The notes under the pieces are model-generated. The model made no database searches, was not told where the DNA came from, and saw nothing but the letters and a program-made list of their open reading frames with translations. From the NCBI GenBank assembly GCA_003483675.1, contig DMYK01000253.1:1-12928 (forward strand): a stretch of DNA of 12,928 bases. The letters are read 5' to 3'. Source of the DNA: Microcoleaceae cyanobacterium UBA11344. GTDB taxonomy: Bacteria; Cyanobacteriota; Cyanobacteriia; Cyanobacteriales; Microcoleaceae. The translations under genes were made by a program, and so were the position numbers. Of this stretch, positions 1 through 4,911 are shown piece after piece (the stretch's first letter is position 1; the number at the start of each line of letters is the position of its first letter).

Positions 1-157
1 AAAACGGTGAAATATTGCGGTAATTACTCACGAATACTCCAAACACATTCACAAAAAGGACGGTTATGCCTATGTTGCATAAACCCTACCCCCCAGGGAC
101 GCCCGCCTGTCCCGTGCTGAGTACAACCATCGCGGGGGTCTTCAAGGGAGAAGACAG
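1..157. other. Upstream region of the first gene
   Basis: No gene is supported here; a reverse-strand open frame across it looks like a shadow. A purine-rich GGGAGAAG lies about 5 bases before the ATG at 158 and is a plausible ribosome binding site for the rightward gene. A short inverted repeat (GGGAC/GTCCC, about 97-114) is present but too weak to call a terminator or operator. Confidence 0.4.
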
Positions 158-424
158 ATGAAAATTCAAACTTCGTGGTTAGAGAAGTCTGTTCAAGACT
201 TCTTTGGTCACTATAACTGGCTGGGAACACCTTTAGAAACCCCCAATGGCTCAGCCCCTGGTCAATTACTGACCTTAACCATGCCAGTAGCAGACTTTTT
301 TCGGGCTATTTCTTGGGAAGGAATTCCCGAAGTAGGTGCCATATCCCCACCGCCGCCCTTGCCAGTAATTTCTGTTTATGAACCGGCCGAAGTCACTATT
401 GACGACCTATTCGACCTGTTTTAA
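158..424 (+). CDS. Small hypothetical protein, 88 aa
   Basis: I do not recognise a family. The protein has 88 residues, no signal peptide and no membrane segment. Its middle is moderately hydrophobic (about 35-55, TLTMPVADFFRAISWEG). A proline run (about 64-70) leads to an acidic, phenylalanine-rich tail ending in DDLFDLF, which could be a docking peptide; that role is inference. The start is supported by GGGAGAAG just upstream. It precedes a phycobiliprotein-like gene by 225 bp and points the same way, so it may belong to the same photosynthesis-related cluster. The gap is filled with tandem repeats, so co-transcription is uncertain. I am fairly confident it is a real gene because of the ribosome site and the composition. 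Confidence 0.6.
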   Translation: MKIQTSWLEKSVQDFFGHYNWLGTPLETPNGSAPGQLLTLTMPVADFFRAISWEGIPEVGAISPPPPLPVISVYEPAEVTIDDLFDLF

Positions 425-460
425 GGCTTCTGGGGAATGGAAAATGACCAAGAGTTAATA

Positions 461-608
461 TTGGCAATTGGTAATTGGTAATTGGTAATTGGTAATTTGT
501 TATTGGTTATTTGTTATTGGTAATTAGGAAAACAACTGATAACTACCAACTGATAACTGATAACTGATAACTACCAACTACCAACTGCCAACTGCCAACT
601 GCCAAATG
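461..608. repeat. Inverted pair of heptanucleotide repeat arrays (STRR type)
   Basis: The left arm, 461-530, is exactly ten 7-bp units, mostly TTGGTAA with variants TTGGCAA, TTTGTTA, TTGGTTA and TTAGGAA. The right arm, 532-608, is eleven 7-bp units of the CCAACTG / ATAACTG / CCAACTA type. Read on the other strand, the right units are TTGGCAG, TTATCAG and so on, so both arms belong to one heptamer family in opposite orientation, separated by one base. Such short tandemly repeated repetitive sequences are typical of filamentous cyanobacteria. A transcript across them could fold into a long imperfect hairpin. Confidence 0.85.
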
Positions 609-649
609 ACTTCCTTTGATCAATTACCGATTACCACTTAATTAAAATC

Positions 650-1123
650 ATGCACCCTGAGATTGAAGCACTTCTAGATCAGGCTGAAAATCGCTTTCTC
701 AAAGCCGAAGAACTCACAGCCTTTAAGCGTCAAGCTGCAACCCTCTCCCAGCGATTAAAAATTTACGAATTCTTGCGAGAAAAGGAAGAAAGCATCTTCC
801 AGCCAGTAGCCAACCAGCTAGAAGAAACCTTCCCAGACGAAAAACAAGAAACCCTAGAACGATCGCTAAAACATTGGTTATTAGTCTTGCGCTACTGCGC
901 TATGGCCATGCTGCTCAACGATCAAGCTTTTCTAGAACAGCGCCTCCTAGACTGGCTTTCCGGCATAGTTGAAGCCCACCACACTCAAAAAATCGAAGCA
1001 ACTATTTGCAATCTGCTGCAAACTCGTTTGAAAGAATTACTTTCAGAGCAAGCCAGGGCTATATTGCAACCATTTTTAGACCAAGCACAATCAATTCTTA
1101 TTGGTATAGGTCATCCAGAATAG
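650..1123 (+). CDS. Phycobiliprotein-like (globin-fold) protein lacking the bilin cysteine
   Basis: The 157 residues are the size of a phycobilisome alpha or beta subunit and all-helical in look. Residues about 70-100 align with the signature helix of phycobiliproteins: LRYCAMAMLLND matches the canonical LRYxTYAMLAGD, followed by a match to xLxDRCLNGL. At the bilin-attachment site (canonical CxRD) this protein has S72-L-K-H75, so cysteine and aspartate are both lost and covalent chromophore binding there is unlikely. C83 is at a different position. It is probably a phycobilisome-fold accessory or assembly protein, not an antenna subunit. A V4R-domain gene follows on the same strand, and a second member of this family lies at 3478-3948. 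Together they resemble the Synechocystis Pap gene set. No clear Shine-Dalgarno is seen. Confidence 0.75.
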   Translation: MHPEIEALLDQAENRFLKAEELTAFKRQAATLSQRLKIYEFLREKEESIFQPVANQLEETFPDEKQETLERSLKHWLLVLRYCAMAMLLNDQAFLEQRLLDWLSGIVEAHHTQKIEATICNLLQTRLKELLSEQARAILQPFLDQAQSILIGIGHPE

Positions 1124-1148
1124 GCAACAGGTAACTGATCTAAAAAAG

Positions 1149-1279
1149 TTAGTAGTTATTTGTTATGGGTTATTTGTGATTTGTTATTTGTCAGTTACAA
1201 TGATCAATTACCAATTACCAATCGTAACAAATAACCATTAACCACTAACCACTAACCAATAACCAATTCCCAATAACCG
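1149..1279. repeat. Second inverted heptanucleotide repeat array, abutting a start codon
   Basis: The left arm (1149-1197) is seven T-rich heptamers such as TTAGTAG, TTATTTG (three times) and TTATGGG. The right arm (1205-1279) is CAATTAC twice, then AACAAAT, AACCATT, AACCACT twice, AACCAAT twice and TCCCAAT, ending in AACCG directly before the ATG at 1280. The arms are roughly inverted relative to each other. The array makes up the entire 5' region of the V4R gene, which has no recognisable Shine-Dalgarno. It is the same class of repeat as 461-608, with diverged units. Confidence 0.8.
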
Positions 1280-1942
1280 ATGATTAATATTGCCGACCTA
1301 CTCAAACAGCCCCGCCTCCCAGGAAACTACTTTGCCAGCGATGCCTACGTGCGAGGCGACCTCGAACTCGGCTTGCTCGAAAATCGCCGGGGCGGGAGGC
1401 TCCTAGCACTTCCAGAAACACTGATTCAAGCCATTTACATCGGCTTAGAACAAGAAACCGGTCAAGCTTCCCACCTAGTGCTATTCAACTGCGGTCGCTG
1501 GTGGGGCAAAAACTTCTACGTGCGTTTTTGCGAAGAAGTCAGCGAATACTACGACCAGCCAGTTTCCGAAATGGAAATGGTAGAATTTATTCAGTGCCTA
1601 CAACAGTGTTGGAAGACTCACGGATGGGGAACATTTGAACTTGACCCCAGCTATTCATCCCAGGGATTTTTAATAGTAAAAATTGCTAACTCTCTTTTTG
1701 CTAAAACAGCCCCTAAGTCGAAGCTACCAGCCTGTTTTCTAGAAGCAGGCATTTTAAGTTCGTTCTTTACTAAACTCACAGGTCGAGAACTCCACTGTCT
1801 ACAAACTTCCTGCGAATCCTTGGGTTCTGACTGTAACCGCTTTATTTTAGGGCTACGCGATCGCCTCCAACCAGCAGATTCTATGGTCGAAGAAGGACAA
1901 GATCACGAAACCATTATCAGTCAACTTTGTCAAAAAAACTGA
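1280..1942 (+). CDS. V4R-domain protein (Pap-cluster type)
   Basis: This 220-residue protein looks like the V4R (4-vinyl reductase, BchJ-like) family, a small-molecule or tetrapyrrole-binding fold. The first part of the fold is LVLFNCGRWWGKNFYVRF at about 66-83, matching the family's hydrophobic-G-x-x-W/G-K/R pattern. The C-terminal part has the typical cysteine cluster LHCLQTSCESLGSDCNRF (C173, C178, C185). Synechocystis Slr0144 and Slr0147, in the photosystem II assembly (Pap) operon, carry this domain, so a role in pigment or PSII assembly is inferred from family and context. V4R domains in cyanobacteria are not established as reductases, so no catalytic activity is claimed. The start codon directly follows a heptamer array. 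A HIP1 site lies at 1857-1864. Confidence 0.75.
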   Translation: MINIADLLKQPRLPGNYFASDAYVRGDLELGLLENRRGGRLLALPETLIQAIYIGLEQETGQASHLVLFNCGRWWGKNFYVRFCEEVSEYYDQPVSEMEMVEFIQCLQQCWKTHGWGTFELDPSYSSQGFLIVKIANSLFAKTAPKSKLPACFLEAGILSSFFTKLTGRELHCLQTSCESLGSDCNRFILGLRDRLQPADSMVEEGQDHETIISQLCQKN

Positions 1943-1952
1943 CTTGTTTGAT

Positions 1953-1977
1953 AGCTATTAGTTTCTGGCTAATAGCT
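1953..1977 (+). terminator. Hairpin after the V4R gene, weak terminator candidate
   Basis: The 9-bp perfect stem and 7-base loop start 11 bases after the stop codon. The stem is AT-rich and is followed by GTCATCTTG, not a U-tract, so intrinsic termination would be inefficient. It may instead stabilise the 3' end of the message. Confidence 0.3.
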
Positions 1978-2092
1978 GTCATCTTGATCGATTTAATTGA
2001 AGCGCTTTCATCGCTCGTATCGGCGGAGCGGTGAGTTGAATTATCAAAAGTTAAACAGTTTAAATAAGCAATATTTAAGCTAAAAAAAACAC

Positions 2093-2195
2093 TTATTTAG
2101 GACTTACGCACTAATAACCTAATTATGTCATTCTGAGGGTCGCGAAGCATCTCAAACCCTTTCCACACCGTGGAAAATGCGTAAGTCCTGTTATT
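2093..2195. mobile_element. 93-bp MITE-like element with target duplication
   Basis: Perfect 12-bp terminal inverted repeats, AGGACTTACGCA (2099-2110) and TGCGTAAGTCCT (2178-2189), bound a short non-coding element. With one extra base on each side (2098-2190) it is flanked by a direct TTATT (2093-2097 and 2191-2195), which fits a 5-bp target-site duplication. Inside is a second small hairpin, TTTCCAC-ACC-GTGGAAA (2160-2176). It encodes no protein, so it would need a transposase from elsewhere. The terminal sequence is, from memory, common in cyanobacterial genomes. Confidence 0.75.
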
Positions 2196-2290
2196 GTCAA
2201 GAGCAAATCAACAATTCACAACTCATAATTACCCAAATAACTCATAACTTTTAAAACTACCAACAACCCCAAACTTTAGTTTCAAACTCA

Positions 2291-3454
2291 ATGGATGCCA
2301 ATGAACTCCTAAATCGATATGCAGCCGGCGAAAGAGATTTTAGACAAGCCAACCTGCGCGGTATCGTCCTGAGTACGCTCGACTTATACAGATCCAGCGA
2401 TGCCCCGACTCTAATTTTGTCAAACCTGAACGAACACCAGATTCGACCCTACTTAATCGGTGCTAACTTCAGCGGAGCCGACCTCATAGGAGCCCATCTC
2501 GGTCGGGCCAACCTCAGCAAAGCCGACCTCAGCGGAGCCAATCTCACCGGCGCTAACCTGTTCGCAGCAAGTCTCAGTGGCGCCAATCTCACCGGCGCCA
2601 ACCTCACCGACGCCAATCTGTCAGGAGCTCACCTGAATTGGGCTAACCTGAGCGGAGCAATTCTCGCCAACGCCAATCTCACAGGTGCAGACATCAGCGC
2701 GGCCAACCTCAGCAATGCCGTTCTCAGCCATGCCAATCTCCAAAAAGCCTATCTGATTAAAGCCAACCTCAAAGAGGCAAACCTTAAAGATGCAGACTTA
2801 ACTCTAGCTAGTCTCAAAGAAGCAGACTTGAGTGAAGCAGACCTCACCGGAGCAGAATTGTCCAAAGTCAACCTAGCCGGAGCGAATTTGACCCGCGCTA
2901 ATTTAACCAAAGCCAACCTATTAAAAGCTAATCTCCGGCGAGCCAACCTCACTGAAGCCTATTTAAATTATGCGTGTTTGGGCGAATCAGACCTCACTGA
3001 AGCTTGCTTGAACAGAGCGAATTTGACCAAGGCAGATTTGAGTAAGACCTATCTCAGAAAGATCACTTTGAATGGCAGCCACTTAAGCGGTGTCAACTTC
3101 AATGGAGCCGACCTCAGCGGCATAGACTTAAGCCAGAAACTTTTAACCGGAATCAATTTGGCAGAAGCATTATTAAACGAAGCCAACTTCAGCGGTGCTT
3201 ATCTCATGGAAGCTAACCTGAGTGGAGCTAACCTCACCAATGCTAACTTTAGTCAAGCCTACTTGATCAATGCCAACCTTTCTGATGCTTGCCTCGATCA
3301 TGTTGACTTGAGCCAAGCTAATTTGACTAAGGCGGACTTGCGAAAAGCTGATTTGACAGGAGCAAACCTCCGAGGAGCCATTCTCGCCGGGGCAGATTTA
3401 AGAGGAGTAAAACTGATGGCAACAATTCTCCCCAATGGTAAAACTTACCACTAA
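2291..3454 (+). CDS. Long pentapeptide-repeat protein
   Basis: The 387 residues comprise a non-repetitive N-terminus (about 1-55) and then an almost unbroken run of pentapeptides of the A(N/D)LxX type to about residue 380, for example SGADL, TGANL, KEADL. Such repeats form a right-handed four-sided beta-helix; some 300 residues would give roughly 15 or more coils. There is no signal peptide, so it is probably cytosolic or lumen-facing only if exported by other means. The family is very common in cyanobacteria and mostly of unknown function, acting as a rigid scaffold. It lies between V4R/phycobiliprotein-like genes and convergent ferredoxin-cluster genes, so a photosynthetic assembly role is possible but not shown. 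The stop is 23 bp from the convergent gene's stop. Confidence 0.9.
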   Translation: MDANELLNRYAAGERDFRQANLRGIVLSTLDLYRSSDAPTLILSNLNEHQIRPYLIGANFSGADLIGAHLGRANLSKADLSGANLTGANLFAASLSGANLTGANLTDANLSGAHLNWANLSGAILANANLTGADISAANLSNAVLSHANLQKAYLIKANLKEANLKDADLTLASLKEADLSEADLTGAELSKVNLAGANLTRANLTKANLLKANLRRANLTEAYLNYACLGESDLTEACLNRANLTKADLSKTYLRKITLNGSHLSGVNFNGADLSGIDLSQKLLTGINLAEALLNEANFSGAYLMEANLSGANLTNANFSQAYLINANLSDACLDHVDLSQANLTKADLRKADLTGANLRGAILAGADLRGVKLMATILPNGKTYH

Positions 3455-3477
3455 ATTAAGTAGCTGTTTTGTATTGA

Positions 3478-3948
3478 TTATTTGCCCAATAAAGTGCGGT
3501 CAATCTCCAGAATCGGCAAAAATAGGCTGGCTTCTTCAGCAGTGAGATATTGTTTGATCACCTTTTGCATGACATCGTAAGTCACGGCTGAACTATTTTT
3601 AACTTGAACAGCGCCCAAAATAGTTTGTAACCACAGTAAAAGCCGATCGCGCAACCGTTCAGTATCATTCATTAACAGTGCAGCAGCCGAGTGCCTCAAC
3701 ACCTGTGCAAAATCTCCGCGACACTTGGCAGTCACATCTTGAGACCCCCGCCGAAATAAACTGGGGTCTAGAGACTGCATTTGCGCTTCCACTTGGCTAA
3801 GAATTTCTTTTTCAGAGGCTTGAATTTTTTTATACGCACTCATCCTGTGGTTCAAAGACTGAAAATAGTCTTTCAAAAATTGGAGTTCGGCCGCGGAGGC
3901 ATAGCGTCCGTCTGCTTCCATACTCAAACGCGCAAGTTGACTCAACAT
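3478..3948 (-). CDS. Phycobiliprotein-like protein retaining the bilin-binding Cys/Asp
   Basis: The 156 residues match the phycobilisome subunit plan. The N-terminal ADGRYASAAELQFLKDYF (about 12-29) aligns with the allophycocyanin ADxxGKYLDxxxLxxLKSYF region. Residues 76-97 (CRGDFAQVLRHSAAALLMND) align with the CxRDxxYYLRYxTYAMLAGD signature. C76 and D79 fall exactly on the chromophore cysteine and its partner aspartate, while the intervening Arg is displaced. Covalent bilin binding is therefore conceivable, unlike in the relative at 650-1123. It is the last gene of a leftward set, 39 bp after the ferredoxin gene, and converges on the pentapeptide gene. It is too divergent to be a rod or core subunit; a role as an assembly factor is inferred from the Pap-like context. 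Confidence 0.75.
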   Translation of the reverse strand: MLSQLARLSMEADGRYASAAELQFLKDYFQSLNHRMSAYKKIQASEKEILSQVEAQMQSLDPSLFRRGSQDVTAKCRGDFAQVLRHSAAALLMNDTERLRDRLLLWLQTILGAVQVKNSSAVTYDVMQKVIKQYLTAEEASLFLPILEIDRTLLGK

Positions 3949-3987
3949 AGGGCTTTTCTCTGTTATTAAAATACCAACATATCAGTT

Positions 3988-4470
3988 TTAAGCTTCTCTG
4001 GTGCGAACTAAATACTGTCCTACTTGGAAGCGGGTTTCATTAAGCTGAGTGACGATCGAGCGAGTGATCAACTTTCCCGATTCTACAACTACTTGACCCG
4101 TAATTGGATGTAACAAATCTTGCTGAGCTCGGCGACCGATCAGAGCTTCCACATTTTCAATAGCATTGATGTACATCCCCGCAGGTATTTGCACAACCAC
4201 GCCTTCGCCTATAATTTCAGCCTGACAAGCCAGCCGCGAATTGGATGCCGCTGTAGTAATGACCTCCAGCGTCCTCCTCTCCCGACGGTTCATCCCAGAC
4301 AAGCCTTCCATGCCTTCTTTAATGTAGACGTGGCAGGTAGCGCACATCCCCCGGCCCCCGCATTCCTTGAGAACGTCTAAGTCTTTGGAAAGTAAGGCAG
4401 ACAGGATATTCGATCGCGTTTCGACTGCCATCTCTTCGGCAATTGGATCTAGTCTAATAATTTTAACCAT
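3988..4470 (-). CDS. [2Fe-2S] ferredoxin-like protein with C-terminal extension
   Basis: The 160-residue protein has a 2Fe-2S ferredoxin domain at about 1-100. Cluster ligands are C37, C43, C46 (CGGRGMCATC) and C82 (RLACQ). The C-x5-C-x2-C spacing is that of adrenodoxin/ISC-type ferredoxins, not the C-x4-C-x2-C of plant-type PetF. A further ~60 residues (about 101-160) follow, with no family I recognise. Soluble electron carrier is the straightforward role. The neighbours, phycobiliprotein-like and V4R proteins and a kinase, match the Synechocystis cluster where slr0148 encodes such a ferredoxin, so a redox step in PSII assembly or repair is inferred. It is 39 bp downstream of the 102-aa gene, likely in one leftward operon; AGGATG lies upstream of the start. 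Confidence 0.85.
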   Translation of the reverse strand: MVKIIRLDPIAEEMAVETRSNILSALLSKDLDVLKECGGRGMCATCHVYIKEGMEGLSGMNRRERRTLEVITTAASNSRLACQAEIIGEGVVVQIPAGMYINAIENVEALIGRRAQQDLLHPITGQVVVESGKLITRSIVTQLNETRFQVGQYLVRTREA

Positions 4471-4509
4471 ATTGATTTTTCATCCTGTCAAGTTGAGTAT
4501 TTAGAACGT

Positions 4510-4818
4510 TTAAGATGGCGAGACAGCATCGGCTTCTGGTTCCATAACCCAGATTGCATAACCGCTCGCTGTTTTGGTAATCGCTGTTGAGTCGCCCCTA
4601 TTCCCTAGCTTAGCAACCGTCGCTAAAACTTTCTCCGGTTCTTTGAGAGCCTTAAAAAAACTGTAATACTCGCGATCGACTAAAATAGCAGCCACAGGCT
4701 GTGCCAAATCCGGCACTCGAATCCGGCAAGATTTATACTGAATGCGAGACTCCAGGATTTTAGTAGGTGCGACTGTGCGATCGCTTTTAGTCGGCCCAGA
4801 CTGAACCTGAGATAACAT
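4510..4818 (-). CDS. Conserved-looking hypothetical protein, 102 aa
   Basis: This is a soluble 102-residue protein with no signal peptide or membrane helix and no catalytic motif that I recognise. Residues about 24-75 look like a compact alpha/beta domain (ESRIQYKSCRIRVPDLAQPV, then AILVDREYYSFFKAL). The C-terminus is acidic. It is the first gene of the leftward set with the ferredoxin and the phycobiliprotein-like gene, and its start faces the kinase gene across 93 bp. By position it corresponds to the small unknown protein (slr0149-like) of the Synechocystis cluster; that match rests on size and context only. A HIP1 site (4777-4784) lies near its start. Confidence 0.65.
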   Translation of the reverse strand: MLSQVQSGPTKSDRTVAPTKILESRIQYKSCRIRVPDLAQPVAAILVDREYYSFFKALKEPEKVLATVAKLGNRGDSTAITKTASGYAIWVMEPEADAVSPS

Positions 4819-4911
4819 AGGCAGTACCTGGCGATCGATTCAAAATTTGAATTTTGTCAGAATTCTTTACATATTTTAATACTAGCTCAAGCTTTTTCTA
4901 TAATTAGACCG
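4819..4911. promoter_or_regulatory. Divergent promoter region, 102-aa gene / kinase
   Basis: This 93-bp spacer separates the two divergent units. It holds an odd 13-bp palindrome, TTCAAA-A-TTTGAA (4839-4851), which could bind a regulator of both sides; that is inference. Rightward, a perfect TATAAT (4899-4904) lies 7 bases before the kinase ATG. The -35 at the right distance (about 4876-4881, TTAATA) is poor. Confidence 0.5.
4899..4904 (+). promoter_or_regulatory. -10 box of the kinase gene, likely leaderless start
   Basis: TATAAT ends 7 bases before the ATG at 4912, so initiation at the usual distance would fall on or within a base of the start codon and give a leaderless mRNA. No Shine-Dalgarno fits in the space. 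The kinase start itself is well supported, because YRILGLVGQGQFG begins at residue 6 as expected for a kinase glycine loop. Confidence 0.5.

Larger units (their letters stand above)
1943..2290. other. 348-bp gap with hairpins and a MITE
   Basis: No gene is seen. A perfect 9-bp inverted repeat (AGCTATTAG / CTAATAGCT, 1953-1961 and 1969-1977, 7-base loop) lies just after the V4R stop; without a T-run it is only a weak terminator candidate. A second imperfect hairpin (TCATCGCTC / GAGCGGTGA) lies at about 2009-2034. The MITE-like element occupies 2098-2190. The last part (about 2205-2260) is A/C-rich and looks like a degenerate heptamer array leading to the pentapeptide gene. Confidence 0.55.

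Noticed and set aside
461..608. CRISPR array
   Set aside because: Units are 7 bp with no spacers and no cas genes nearby; it is a tandem heptamer repeat.
2749..2952. Reverse-strand open frame inside the pentapeptide gene
   Set aside because: Its composition (repeated RLAxxR/KSASLR) is the mirror of the pentapeptide codons; it is a shadow of the repeats.
4120..4380. Plus-strand open frame opposite the ferredoxin
   Set aside because: The minus strand has all four cluster cysteines in register; shadow.
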